A stretch of 64,000 nucleotides of DNA from Latrodectus hesperus. Taxonomy: Eukaryota; Arthropoda; Arachnida; Araneae; Theridiidae. Where the stretch lies: the NCBI GenBank assembly GCA_037975125.1, contig CM075852.1, forward strand, positions 7,647,258 to 7,711,257. The letters run 5' to 3'. Shown here piece after piece: positions 34,592-47,384 of this stretch. The notes beneath the pieces were generated by a model. The model searched no databases. It was given only the letters and a program-made list of their open reading frames with translations, and was not told where the DNA came from. How positions within the stretch are numbered: the first letter of the stretch is position 1; each line of letters starts with the position of its first letter. A program made the translations under genes and the position numbers.

Positions 34592-35871
34592 TAATACATC
34601 TTACTACAAATTATATCTGAGTTCATAATCTAAAATTCCAGAACTGGAATTTTGGATGGTAATGGGTTTCTTTGGTATGTATGTATAATGCATGTTACTC
34701 AGTTATTTTCGTCCCTACGACGAAAGATGTGTCCGCATTTAAAAAATTGCACAAAAGATTTAAAATCAAAAATAAACAGTTTCTGAAAAACCTAAGGTAT
34801 ATCCGTTGAAGGAATAATAAAGAAAAAAATTGAGGAATATTTATAAATCTAACTAATAGAGCTGGAAATCATATTTCGCGGTATAAAATATTGAGACATA
34901 AAATGACACAGAGAAAATTTTCAATTATATGAGGGTAATATGTGGATGTATCCAAAAACAATTTTGATGTATCATATGGTAATTATTAAATATGGAAATT
35001 TTATGGAATCTTTCTCACAAACATTATATATATCCACACTAACATTAATATTTTCCCATCACCTTATTAAATTTTTTCTTAACGAAATAATTTATTTGTA
35101 ATTTTAATATTTGATAGCCATAACAGAATGTTAAACATTTAATTACTATACAAAACAAATGTGAATAGAATTTTACTGAAAAATCCTGATAGTTTTCTAT
35201 ATACACTAATTGAAATATTAGATTTCATACAATTCTTACTAGCATGTTGCTTATTTAACTCTATAGTATGTAGCAAAATAAACATCTTCAGATATTCCAT
35301 AATGTATAAGCGCAAGAAATAATAGGACAACATTTAAAGTTTGAAAGCATTTTTATATTATTATCCACTTTGCTTTAAAGTAATAAATAAAATCGGATCG
35401 GTTTCATTTTTTTTCTCCTTACAGCAAGATGACATTCCTTAAGTTATAGCGCAACTGTAATTTATTCCGTAAAAAAAAGATGCCGGATAATTAAATAAGT
35501 TTTAAGATCAATAAAATGAAAGCAATAACTTAACATTTTAGAGGAACATTTTCTAAAAAAAAGAAAAAAAGTACACCATAAAATGATTTACAAGCAGCCT
35601 TAAAATTCGAGATTACTAGGTTACTGAAAAAACTTTTTCGTAATTGTTAGAAATTGTAAGTGTAAAATTTAATTTCTGCCACAAGAATTTTATATTTCAA
35701 TAGTAAATAATCTTTGACGGGTTGGTGTTATTTTCATAGTTCCTGTTTTAATTTTTGTTATGAGAAACATAAATCACATACGAATATATCTTTTAACGGA
35801 TTTAAAAGTTTTTTTAAATAGGTTTACAATTGTGTTCGTAGAACAGACTTTTAATTGTGGTGGTTGTTATT

Positions 35872-35936
35872 AGAGCAGAACTACCCTGCCAAATGGAAGG
35901 CCGATGCCCTAAACACTAGGCTATCACGCAGCCCAC
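35872..35936 (-). repeat. tRNA-like SINE head fragment
   Basis: On the minus strand it reads GGGCTGCGTGATAGCCTAGTG and then TTTAGGGCATCGGCC. GATAGCCTAGTGTTTAGG (35908-35925) resembles a polymerase III A box and the first half of a tRNA. The B box half is not visible, so it is a fragment and not a tRNA gene. Confidence 0.5.
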
Positions 35937-38900
35937 AATTTTTGTACTTACTGATTATTTCAATCACTTTTATATAACGCAGTATATAATCATACAACTA
36001 AATAGTTATATAGTGGTTCTCAAAAGTGTGTCTCCACACACATCACTTTACAATGGAATGATGGTATTTTATTAAAATTAATATTTTATATTATTTAGTA
36101 ATATTTATTACTGTTTTAACAAAATTATATATTATATACAAACTAATATAAATGTGAATTTTACTTTTATAGAATCTTTATTTAATACTTTTAAATTGTT
36201 ATTTAAAATGTTTAAAAGCATAATTCATTATTGAATCAATAAATATCAAGTTTGCAAGTTCTGACGTAAACATACACTTTTACACGAAGATACATTCATC
36301 ACCATTTATTACTGTTCTGTTTAAATTTTTTTGGAGTCGAACAATTCTATTCATATGAAATGGATGTAGAAAAATTTTCCTCAACTTTTGTAAAAGTTTT
36401 TTCAGTATTCAAACGTATTTTTTACAAATTTTTGTCAATAAATCTTCGTCACACTGCGTTAACATTACTATTCGGCTTTTTTCTGTGGGGATTTTCTTCT
36501 GTATAGTATATTATTACATACTGTAAAAAAATAAGCAAATTTGCTAATTTCGAATTGATTTATTACAATTTCATAAAAAGTAATTAATTTTTTTAAGTTA
36601 CAAGTCATTGTTTTTGTTCCACAAGCCTTTTTAATAAAAGTAAATGGAATAAATGAAATTAGAAAACAAATGTTAAAAGCAAATGATTACGCTATGATAC
36701 TAAAACCCAAAACAAGCGAAATCAAGCAACCGATAATTAAACATATTATTTTATTTAAAATTTTTCGGTGTAAGATTATTTTCTTGTATGTCTTTTTTCA
36801 ATAATATCTTGCACTGTCATTTTCACAAATAAAAATAATCCGTGTTGCTTGTAAGTAAATGTTTTGACTTTTACATAGAAATATATGAATAGTTATTGAC
36901 GTAGAAAGATTATATGGAAAATTATTGACATAGTACCTGTATTCAATTTTAAAGCTATAGCGCAATTTCTATAAACCTCAGAATCATATGAACACTTTTA
37001 AATAAAAATATTCATAATTTTTATGATTGGTTAAATTACGTAGATTAAAAAAGTCTTGCCTTTAATAATAAATTAACTTTCAAATATATTCTATGTATAT
37101 CAGTATTGGTGACTACCTATCGTTCAAAAACTATTTTCTCATTACATTTTTCCATTAGAAGACAAGTATTAAGTATAATGGAGAATTTAAATTAATACAT
37201 ATTAAAAGTAATAAATAAGCGTTTTAAAAATAATATATATACCGAATTTTCATTACCATATCAAAATTGTTTTCTTTAAATATTTTTATAAAGTAAAACC
37301 AGCAATCAATAATCCTATAGGCGAATTTTAAAATGTAAAAATGAAGAAAACAATTCTTTTTTATTTAATTCACGTAGGATCTGAATTTACAAAAGAAGAT
37401 GAAAGTCATTAATTTTGATACCCTATAATTATATTAATTGTTTAAATATTCAAATATTAAAAACTATGATATTAAATGTTATTGATATTTAAAATTTTAT
37501 ATCAATATTTAAAACTAAATAAATTTTAATTTATTTTCTTGAACTTTATTTAAACCATAAACATATTTTGAAAATGAAATACCGTCTTCTTTAGGCAGTC
37601 TAATTCAAAAACAAATAAGTCTTGTTTAATCATATTAACTAAGCATGAGATATTTTAAAAATTAAAAATATTTGTTTAAATTTTTTTTTCACTTTTTGCC
37701 CTCAGATAAGCGATGACTTAGATATTTTTACTCAGTTATTAACTTAATTCTGAGAACTGATCTCACTTTATCAAAATGAAGATATATCGATTACGTAATT
37801 TGGACAAACATGGTTGCTCGGCCTTCAACTAAACTTCAAACTTTCCACGAGAAGAAAGTGAAGTTTGAAGAATAAAATGAACATTATCTGTGATCGATAC
37901 ACCATTAGACACATGATTCTGTTGAACTCAAATCATTTGTAAAATTGAGAACTTTTTTCCCTAGTTCGTTCGTTTCATCATTTCTTTAATAACGCATTTT
38001 TTAAAAAATTTGTCTGCAAACATCGCTAATCAGTAAAAAAAATATTCTTATGAAAATCAGGAGTTATCCTTAAACTTCAAATTTGTAAGAAGTGTATTTT
38101 TTATTCACATATTCATTATTTCGATACATATTTTGAAGAAATTATATATATACTTTTAAACTTAAAAATAATCATACCAAATAGAAATTAAGTTCTTAAA
38201 AAAATTAGAATTAAGATCAGCGAAATATTTCTTACAAAAAAATACAAATTTTATTTTTAGTTACATGGACATTTTTTATTTTACTTTTTGAAATATATAT
38301 ATAAAATATATTGAAGAGTTAATTAAAAAATTTTTACTTTAAAGTGGAAAAAATAGACTTTTTATGTTTTATATTATTAGTCAATACAGTTACAGAATAA
38401 TTACAAAATGATAAGTCGCTTTTATCATAAATCTTTTTTATGAAGTGACAGATGAATAATTTACATGTTAAATTGGAATATGAATATTAAAATGCAAATT
38501 ATTTTATTTGTTTGAAAATAATATTCTTTACATTCATGTATGACTTAAAAAAAAGTTTGGTAAATGGTATTTTTCTAATCTGTGGTAATATTTCTTCCAA
38601 CTTTCCAAAATTCCAATACAAATATTAGATTTATTTATCTAATTGCACTTTCAAGATATTCAAATATAGATAATATTCATGAATTTCTATTTAAGAAAAC
38701 TATTAGGAATTCTCTATTCCATGAAATGGCTTTTTATTAAAACCTTTACTTCTTAGCTTTGTCTTCCAAGAAATTATAAATCAAACAATACGTTTGATTG
38801 ATCGCATTGTCCAATGATAAAATATAATTTTCTTAGCTTCATTTCCATTGAGAAAGAAAATATCCATTCCAAATATTGTTTTTGAAACATACTTTTAATA

Positions 38901-39785
38901 ATTTTAATTAATTTCCAAATTTATATTTTATGACTAAAACTTTTTTTTCCTGATTTATTTGTAAATAATAAATTTACAAATAAGTCAACACTTATTTGTG
39001 AATTTCTCTATGAAAATTTCTTTATCTATTATTATCAACATGGGACAATTTTATTAAATAACTTTTTTACATTCGATTGATCTTGTCTTTCCATCCTTTA
39101 TAAAAAATATCTCATCAGCATTTTATGTTAAAATTAATTTCTTTTATCCGATGGTACAATATGTCTATAAAATGATCCGTCATTATTAGTCAAAGTTCGT
39201 AATACTGAAATTTTAATTCATGAACACTTCCTTTTAATTAGTAATGACATAAGTTCTTTTAGAACTTTCACTATTGCTTTATTAACAGCAAATACAAGTA
39301 TACTCATTTACTTCGATAAATTATTGAGAATATTTGCCTCTCTTGTTCTTGCTTTGGAATAGAATTCTTTCATGTAGTAGTAGAAATAATGTTATAAGTT
39401 ATGTAATTAGTATATTCCATCGCAATATTTCAATTTCAAAAACAATCAGGAAAAACTTTGTAATAACAGTAAAATAATATGTACTTGCTTAAGATAAAAT
39501 TTTTTACACTGTTATCTGTGAAAATCGATAGCATTTTTAATTTTTCATTAGATTACAGAAAATTCATTTAAGGATTATTAAAAACTGATTTTTTCTGATG
39601 CAGTAACATTTTAATCCATAGGAAGAATTAAACTATTAAATGAAAAAAGGTAACATATTTTATAGTCAAAAATAAAAAGTGAAACGTTAAACCATTTTAG
39701 CCTAGTAAAACTATTCCATTATAAAGGGTTATGTATATAATTTCCATAATTCTACTATGGAAATTATAAATTTTATTTATTTGGT

Positions 39786-39787
<2 letters not shown>

Positions 39788-39819
<32 letters not shown>
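39788..39819. repeat. Short (TA)n tract
   Basis: About 32 bp of alternating AT. Confidence 0.9.
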
Positions 39820-39827
<8 letters not shown>

Positions 39828-40847
39828 TAATTACTCATAATTATTATATTAAACAGTGATTAATAAAAGATAGTAAAAATAATATCTAAATAAGAAAACT
39901 GTAAAATATAATAACTATTAAAACAAAAAAATGAGTATTGTAATGTAGTTTGTAAGACACTAATTATATTAGATATCATAAGCATAACGATATACGACTT
40001 ATATTATGATAATATTAAGCTTATCTAGCTTGTATAAACCTTAGTCTGAAGCTTATTTTGCTATAATATTTAATGCTTAATACGTACATAAGGTGATTGT
40101 TTTAATCTTGTGCATTACATAAAAGTATAGAATATGATTTCAGCAATTTCTTGAATATATATAGCTTCATTAATACAAAGAAATTTCAGATAAATTTCTA
40201 GAAAATTGTTGCCAGTTTTTGTTATTTTATTTTTTACGAATATTTTTTTATTTAAAAATGTTATTATTATATATTTTATTACTTTTTCTCTGTGATAGTA
40301 CTATGATAATGCTTCCTTTTGGGTATACATGGATAATAATCTTATCCGTGCATACCCAGGAAGAACCTCAACCCCCCTACCATTCATTTATTCATAAAAT
40401 AGCATTATAAGCATGTGCTAAAAACATGAATTGGTATTCTCAAAACTTTGGGCATTGGAAAGAGTTTTGTGAGATAAGAAACATTTATTTTAGTATCAGG
40501 AATAATTCGACTCTTTATAATTCCAGTCATAAATCAATGAAAAATTCAAGCTCAAGTTAATTGTATTAAAACCCTTTTATGAAAAATACCAAAACTGTGT
40601 ACATTAAAAATAACACCTAATAAAGTTGAAATAACTTTCAATAAATTTAATGTTTCCAAATTTTAAATTTATTTTGCGCTTCTAATGATAGAATATTTAT
40701 AGAATTTCTTTTCAAGTGCATAAATATGCAATAACTGAATTGGGATTAAAGTATGGGAAGAAAGGGTATCTTTTTTAATTTAAGCTTAGACAAACGAAAA
40801 TCTATTCTGATATTGATGATAAAGTTGTTGCTGTTCACTAGCCTGCT

Positions 40848-41010
40848 TCCCTGTACCTGTAACTGAATTGGGCTCTACCAGTTAGATAGAAACAGCCGGG
40901 TGGAATTTTCTTGATTTTGGAGTAGGGACCAAGGAGAAGACCTCCAACACTTGACTTGCCGCCTTCAGAGGTATCATTTCACATGGAGGACATTGCGACC
41001 AAGACACATT
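40848..41010 (-). mobile_element. SINE body fragment, tRNA head missing
   Basis: It shares ordered blocks with the SINE at 43480-43718: CTGTACC, GGGCTCTACC versus GGGTTCTAAA, AACAGCCGGGTGG versus CAACTGGGTGGG, GACCTCC or GACCTGCC, AGAGGTATCATT and GGAGGACATTG. It stops before the A/B box head. Confidence 0.6.
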
Positions 41011-41292
41011 TCATATCTAATGAAAATGTAAAAATTTACCTAATGAGACATGGAGTTTATTAATGACCATTGTTACTTGATGGACATTATCACAAATGCA
41101 GCCACTATATTATAACCTGAAGTGCACTTCAAGACATTTAACTTAACTACCGATTTTTAAAGGATTTCAATACTTTAAAGATAACTCACAGACATTAATG
41201 TCTTAAAAAATTGTTGTTATAAAATTGGCTGTACCGTGGAGCTAACCATTAGATTACTTCACATGAAGTAATGGTATATCCAATTGGAACTA
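41011..41292. other. AT-rich spacer
   Basis: Nothing recognised. Confidence 0.5.
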
Positions 41293-41614
41293 GTAGGATA
41301 TCCCCCATTGGCGATTATTGCGACTTATTTTGTCGCCAAGTTAAGTGCATGTTTTTTTTCACACGGAAATTTTCCCTAATTTCCAAAAATACGAATTTTA
41401 TAAAATTTTTAATCACATAATAGTATACAAAATATAAAAAAGTATTACAAAAAAATGAATAACATTTTTTTGTTGGGTTTGCCCACTCTTCAAAACAACC
41501 GATAAAAGAGATAAGTAAATAACAATAACTTACTTGATAACATGTTAAGCTCACATGTCGAATATGCTCGGTGATATTATGGAAAAATAAATAAGAAAAC
41601 TATAATAATAAATT

Positions 41615-41618
<4 letters not shown>

Positions 41619-41710
<92 letters not shown>

Positions 41711-41712
41711 AT
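41619..41712. repeat. (AT)n(GT)n microsatellite
   Basis: About 82 bp of AT repeat passing into five GT units. Confidence 0.95.
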
Positions 41713-41727
41713 AATAAGTAAACAAAA

Positions 41728-41809
41728 TAAAAAAGATGTAAATAATAAATAAATAAAAAGAAATTGGAAAAAATTTCTTTTTATTTATTTATTATTTACA
41801 TCTTTTTTA
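41728..41809. repeat. Perfect 38-bp hairpin with 6-nt loop
   Basis: 41728-41765 is the exact reverse complement of 41772-41809. The loop is GGAAAA. The arms include AAAAAAGATGTAAATAATAA. It is followed by about three copies of an ACAACATTATT-like unit (41809-41845). Confidence 0.93.
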
Positions 41810-42119
41810 CAACATTATTTACAACATTATTACAACATTATTATTTCCAACAGTTTAGGATGTTTGGATGATGGCGATTACGAAACTAAACAACTAACGT
41901 AGAATAAAAAGTTCGAATTAAAAGTAAAACGAAAACTTCAAATGCTGTTGCCACTGGAAAGAGCCATATATATGACGTAAAAATGATGTAAAACACGAGA
42001 AAAACCAAATCTGGCAATAGAAAAATCTGAAAAATGACAAAAACTTAAATTGGCAACAGCATAATCAAAACAAGGAACGCTATATTTGGCGAGAAATCAC
42101 TTGGGGGGGGGATATCATA

Positions 42120-42820
42120 CGTACACCATCCAACTGAGCAACGAATATTGAATTCGACCATGCATTGATCTCATTTTTAAATGAGCTTATGGCGATGATC
42201 AACCTCGATTGACTAGCGAAATAAGGCATACAACGATTGTTCTTGACCAAGCTGTATGGAGCTTTTGTCATGTTCTATCCAGATTGGTCATGAAAAATAG
42301 TTGTAAAATTGTTGCTATAAAATATTTGTGGCAGGGACGCAGCTACTCTCTTAAATGTATTATCTTCCAAAATTGATGACCTGATAATATTCTAAGCCCT
42401 TATCAAGATTGATATTGTTCTGCATGAGTCATTATTTTGAACAATGGATCCATCATTTCATAGATCAGGCAGATTAGGCTGTCAAATATGACCAAACAAT
42501 CAATCTGAAATCTATAGTAAGAGAAGACTTCTCACCTATAATGCTGTCGGATATATTTACAATAGTGTTTATTTTAATGTTGACCTACCTTAGTTGTCGA
42601 CAAACTTTTTATAGTTAACAAAGCAAATTATCAACAGTTTAATGATTGAAATCTCTTTTGTGAGTCACATTTTAATATGAAATTCTACAGATAGGTACAT
42701 TTTAAAGGTAAGTATAACTTCCTAAACTATATAGGTATGCAGTATAAAACTTGATATTACTCTTAATACCAATATTTTTTATTGAAAAACAAAAAGTGTA
42801 ATCCAAAATCCACAATGGCC
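42120..42820. other. Non-coding DNA, nothing recognised
   Basis: Base composition is moderately less AT-biased but no frame or motif is convincing. Confidence 0.5.
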
Positions 42821-42955
42821 TTACATTTTCTCTAGGAGTTTCCCTAATTTACTACTGTATATTGCTGTTATTAATTTTAAGCACGGTTCCAAATTTTTAT
42901 TTGATTTTTTGAGAAATGCATAACATTGAAGAAAATTTCTCACTATATTCTTGAT

Positions 42956-43250
42956 AAAGTTCAAACTTGAGAATGATTGTTCGCATGAATATGTAGCCCT
43001 AAAAAAGGAAAGAGTAGCAAATCCAATTTTCCAGCTGATTGCATGAGCCAAGAATATTGTTCCATGAACAATACTCCCAGGGTACTCCCCTGTATCTAGT
43101 CCAAAGTTCAAACTTGAAAATGATTGTTCGCATGAATATGTAGTCCTAAAAAAAGGAAAGAACAGAAAATCTAATTTTCCAGCTGATTGCATGAGTCAAG
43201 AATATTGCTCCATGAACAATACTCCCAGGGTACTCCCCTGTATCTAGTCC
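42956..43250. repeat. Two-copy tandem duplication, about 147-bp period
   Basis: 42956-43102 and 43103-43250 are near-identical. Each encodes, on the minus strand, a copy of the TYSCEQSFSSLNF part of the hAT remnant. Confidence 0.92.
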
Positions 43251-43269
43251 AAAGTTTTACCATTTACGT

Positions 43270-43474
43270 AAAGTCTGTTGGGTGGAAGTTATCGTAATTT
43301 AGGAGCAAAGATAATGTAGAAGACCTCCCAATTATTTCACTTGGAGTTCGTTGAGACCTGATTAAAGTATTCCAGTCGCTTTTAGTGAATGCGACGAATC
43401 TTCTGTTATTTCGGGATTCGAACTAACTTCAAACTCGAATATGAGAACGATGCAGTGACCACACTGCTTGACGT
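43270..43474 (-). mobile_element. tRNA-derived SINE copy, diverged
   Basis: Minus-strand head region with GTTCGAATCCCG (43412-43423 on the plus strand as CGGGATTCGAAC), a good B box. Body blocks are shared with 43480-43718, which lies head-to-tail with it. Confidence 0.6.
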
Positions 43475-43479
43475 GTTAC

Positions 43480-43718
43480 TTTTTCTGTACCTATCCCAGA
43501 GTTGGGTTCTAAAAAATTACTGGAAGCAACTGGGTGGGAGTAGGGATCTAGCAGACCTGCCGCTCCTAGAGGTATCATTCCACTTGGAAGACATTGAAAC
43601 CACGAGCTATTTAAAGAACCCTTGCCCCTTTGGTTAACGGATCTTAGGCTAATCCGGGATTCGAAATCATCATTTTCCCATAATGAGAGGTCCCACTAAC
43701 TAACCAGACCACCACGGA
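43480..43718 (-). mobile_element. tRNA-derived SINE copy, best head
   Basis: On the minus strand TGGTCTGGTTAGTTAG (A-box region, 43695-43711) is followed by GATTTCGAATCCC (B box, 43656-43668), with normal A-to-B spacing, then a body of about 170 bp ending near 43480. It is inserted in the hAT relic. Confidence 0.7.
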
Positions 43719-44990
43719 TATGCTTTATGTGTTAAAAATTAGAGTATCTTCCTGCTCTAAGGATTTCAAAACATCCAATTTATGCTCAAATTTGTTTTTC
43801 ATTAATGTTTTTGTATCAGTGCTAAGATATACAAAATTTGAACTCCATAATTCTTTGTTTTTCAAATCCAGTAATTTGGATTTCAAAATTGTCAATGTCA
43901 GTATTATGTGAAAAAAAATTAATTGTATTACACAGTATTAAATCTTTTCTTTTTTTTCAAAACAAATGCTAACATCATCTTGCTTCTTTTGATTTCTTAA
44001 AATCTGCTCAAAAAAACTTCTCTTATATTTAAAACTTGTTTTGAAAATTTCAAAATCAGAAATATTTTTGTCTATAGTTTAATAATCTAGGAAAGGGAAT
44101 TCAAGTTTCTCTTTCAAATTCTGGAGCAAAATTCTAATTGGTTTTTAAATGAAATAATATTTTCTAATATCAACGAAATTTATATTTTTTCTTTCTCTAT
44201 AGTTCGTCATTAAATTAATATAAACTAAACATAACATGTGTGTACCATGAATTGAAATATTTGAATTCACTGGTGGAATTCCGAATTTCTATGAAGCGAA
44301 TAACCTTTTCAAAGAAAAATAAAATTTCTATTAATAAGGATGTGAAAATTTTCTAACGTTTCCTCTTGATAACCAACATAATTTTCAAATCATTACTTAC
44401 TCACTTTCCACATTTCAACTAAAATTCCTTAAATTGGCGATGACTAAGAGATTCAATTATAACAAATTTCATAATCTTCTCCCCAATTCCGTGATTTTTC
44501 GAAATTTTGTTTTGAAAATGTGAGCATAAAATACTTTTAAATAAAGATTATAATGCCAAGAAAATATGACGTGATTGATTTTGTCTTTCAAATGGCAATA
44601 AATCTAAATTTCACGACGGTCACACTTTTCCTTCCGTCTCTTGCAATGGAAACAATTTTATTGAATTCAATATGTTTTCAATGCATCCAACTACGGCACT
44701 AACCTTCTCCTTAACTTTTGATTGAAAATCGTGTTATATAGTTCATTTTTCAATTTATGGCACAAGACTTGCCAATTTCATCACAAGATTTGAACTACAC
44801 ATGACCTATTTGGTTCTAAGTTGCTCCTGAGAGCAGCAGCCATTTTAGAATTTAGAATGCTTGTCATTTGTTTCCACAGTGATTACCAATTTACTTTGGA
44901 TCATTTTCATAATCCTCTGAACTACATTTGCATCTCGAGGTTCATAATTATTCTCTAGTTGTTTTCGATTTTCAAAAGCTTTTTCAGCCT

Positions 44991-45768
44991 AGTGTGAATT
45001 ACTAAAATGTTATGAAAAGTAATAGAGCAAATAAATTTCAAACGGTGTGCCTGATTATAAAGTGAAATATCATATTCATTTCGAAGCATCTCATTCCTCT
45101 CAAAGTAAACAAAATCTCTCCGAGCACACAAAAAAGTAGAAGAATAATTTGAGAATAATTAAAAATAATACGGTGTAGAATAGGGCACCCATTGTTTGGC
45201 AAAAATTTGAATAAATATTCGCTATAAAATTTAATTTCTGGCAACCCTTGTATTTTCAGCGCTTTAACTAACGTATTTTTACGATTTTCATTTTGTTATT
45301 CGCATTTTGGTGCCTATCTTGTCGACAAAAAAATCGCCAAAATATCAAAGGTTACCCGTAAGTAATCTTGTAGCTAAATAACTTATCCGTTGTAACCTGA
45401 GATATATTATTTATCAAACGAGATATAATTACAGATATATTATATGTCTATTTAAACTCCAGATATATTATCTATCAATGGATAATAAAAGTTTATGGAT
45501 AACTATTCAAAATTTATCAGTGGATATTTATCAAGGAAATAATTTTAAAAAATGTTCTGGGAAATTTTCAGGGATATCTTGACATTGAGTTTTATGTAAA
45601 AAAACATCTGGATAATTTTTTATAAATTAAATATGTCACTGAAAGTGATAAAGAAAAGTCTACTGCCAGGCTGGTTTCATTTGTTAAAAAGAATTAGCTT
45701 ACTGAAGGAACTACTTATATTCGCAAAGTACAAGTTTAAAAAAGTTTGTGCAATATGCATCAATTAGG
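44991..45768. other. AT-rich non-coding DNA
   Basis: Contains several GATATATTA-like short repeats at 45410-45480. No gene was recognised. Confidence 0.5.
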
Positions 45769-45770
45769 TA

Positions 45771-47382
45771 CAGTCAGTCACAAAAGTCTACGTACACACT
45801 CTGATTTTTGTATATTTTGCACATAAGTCATAATTTCGAAAACTCAATTTTATTTTCACAATTATTTCTCATAATAACTCATAATAAATAAATAAAATTA
45901 TCAACATATTTGTTAAAATGCAATGAAAATAACAAAAGTTTCAAATTATGTGGTCACGAAAATCTGCATACAGAGACAGGAAACTCAAATTTTTGGAAAT
46001 AAACAAAAATTAAAATATTATTAATACTTGGTAGGGGCCCTCCCTTTGAAGGAATGACTGCATGCATTCGGTTTGGCATCGAATTCACCCGATTCTTTGT
46101 TGTTTCAGGTGAAATTTGGGACCAAGCCTGCTGCATAGCCTTCTTTAGGGTTTCGACGCAGGTAATGGGTTGTTGTCTTATTTTTCTGTAGACTTCCTTC
46201 CAAATGTGTTCGATAGGGTTAAGGTCTGGAGACTGTGGAGGTGAATGCAACTGTTTGGGCGTCTTGTAGAGCAGCCATTCCTTCACAATCTTTGCTGTGT
46301 GCTTAAAATTGTTGTCTTGTTGGAAGACAAACTTGCTTCCGAGTCCCAATTTTCGGACTGATTCATGTAGGTTGCCTTGCAAAATTTTCAAGTATCCAAA
46401 ACGATCCATAACACCCTCGATGAAAACCAGATTGCCAACTCCAGCTGCTGCCATGGCACCCCAAACGATCACACTGCCTCTCACCATGTTTTACGTTGGG
46501 AGTCAAATTCTTGGGGTTAATTTCTGTGTTTTTTTTTTCCTCCAAACTTTTCCGCGGCCATCACTTCCAAAAATGTTGAACTTGCTCTCGTCGGTGAACA
46601 AAACTGTTTTCCAAAACTCAAAATCCTTGTCAATATGTGCAGAAGCAAAGGCAAGTCTTTTCTTTCGATTACAGATGATACGAATGGTTTTCTTCTGGGA
46701 ACTCTGCCATTGTAGCCGGCCGATCAAAGAATTCTACGAACATTTTCTGGGTGTACCTGCTTTCCAATTTCTGTTGCAATTTGATCCGCTAATTTTGGGG
46801 CACTAATTTTTGGATTTTTCTTCACTTTTCTTACTATGGCTTTTGCTTCTCGATCATTGAGCTTCCTTGGACGACCACATTGAGATTTGCTGAGCACATG
46901 TCCGCGTTTAACAAAGTTTCTGTAGATTGTTTGCATAGTTGACCGACTTTTGTTTACAATTTTGGCAATTTCGGAGTAAGATTTCTTTTCACATTTCAAT
47001 TTTACTACCAAATTTTGAAGTTCTAAGGATGTTTCCTTTCACTGGCTCATTTTAAAGCAATTTGCTATAGTAATATTACGGAAAATACTAACGATGAACT
47101 AACTACAAAAGTGTCACCTCAAACTTAAGTAACCTTCAACAAATCTTCATATGTAAATTTTATCTTCTAAACCAATCGTGTGTATGCAGACTTTTGTGAC
47201 GTGCTAATTTTTACATATTCACAAAATTTCCCTGTAGATGATAGTTTGAAACTTTTTTAATTTTATAAATCACAGTTTTTAGTGAAAAAGGAAATATTTA
47301 CTCTATTTTGCAAATTAAAATATTACTCAGTTTTGAAATGTGCCCTTTTTTAGGGTTGTACGTAGACTTTTGTGACTGACTG
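45771..47382 (-). mobile_element. Tc1-like transposon with doubled end repeats (IR/DR type)
   Basis: The outer ends CAGTCAGTCACAAAAGTCTA… (45771-45796) and 47357-47382 are exact 26-bp inverted repeats with TA duplications at 45769-45770 and 47383-47384. A related inner repeat occurs about 182 bp inside each end: GTCACGAAAATCTGCATACA from 45953 and, inverted, TGTATGCAGACTTTTGTGAC at 47181-47200. This symmetric arrangement is the IR/DR layout known from some Tc1 elements, where inner and outer repeats both bind transposase. Total length is 1,612 bp. Confidence 0.95.
45954..47050 (-). pseudogene. Tc1-like transposase, few breaks
   Basis: It begins at 47050 with MSQ followed by a TGA where Trp is expected. 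It then reads VVKLKCEKKSYSEIAKIVNK (helix-turn-helix), a GRPRKL linker and the second DNA-binding region to about 46724. A frame change follows, then VLFTDESKFNIFGSDGRG with the first catalytic Asp. Another shift occurs in an A/T run near 46540. The last piece has VIVWGAMAAAGVGNLVFIEG, VFQQDNN with the second Asp and DLNPIEHIWKE with the Glu. All DDE residues survive, so decay is limited to one stop and about two shifts. Confidence 0.92.
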
Positions 47383-47384
47383 TA

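Larger units (their letters stand above)
34594..40847. other. Long AT-rich non-coding stretch
   Basis: Over 6 kb without a recognised gene or intact mobile element. It contains a tRNA-like fragment at 35872-35936 and a short (TA)n at 39788-39819. Small frames are AT-driven and lack motifs. Confidence 0.55.
41293..42119. mobile_element. Possible MITE with GATATCCCCC ends
   Basis: GTAGGATATCCCCC at 41293-41306 is matched by the reverse complement of 42107-42119 and beyond (GTATGATATCCCCC), one mismatch in 14. TTGGCGA occurs just inside both ends. There is no clear target duplication and no coding. It encloses an (AT)n(GT)n tract and a 38-bp hairpin. Confidence 0.45.
42821..44990 (-). pseudogene. 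Decayed hAT/ZBED5-like transposase
   Basis: The minus strand carries a recognisable hAT C-terminal dimerisation region at 42830-43190: FFRATYSCEQSFSSLNFIKN, later NLEPCLKLITAIYSSKL. In the family this region has a CE-SFS motif and mediates dimers. Further upstream, pieces near 44440-44500 (GIGEKIMKFVIIESLSHRQF) fit the core of ZBED5-like hAT proteins, and an EKAFENRKQLENNYEPRDA-like stretch lies near 44930-44990. Two SINEs and a tandem duplication interrupt it. No active protein is possible. The N-terminal limit is a guess. Confidence 0.55.
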
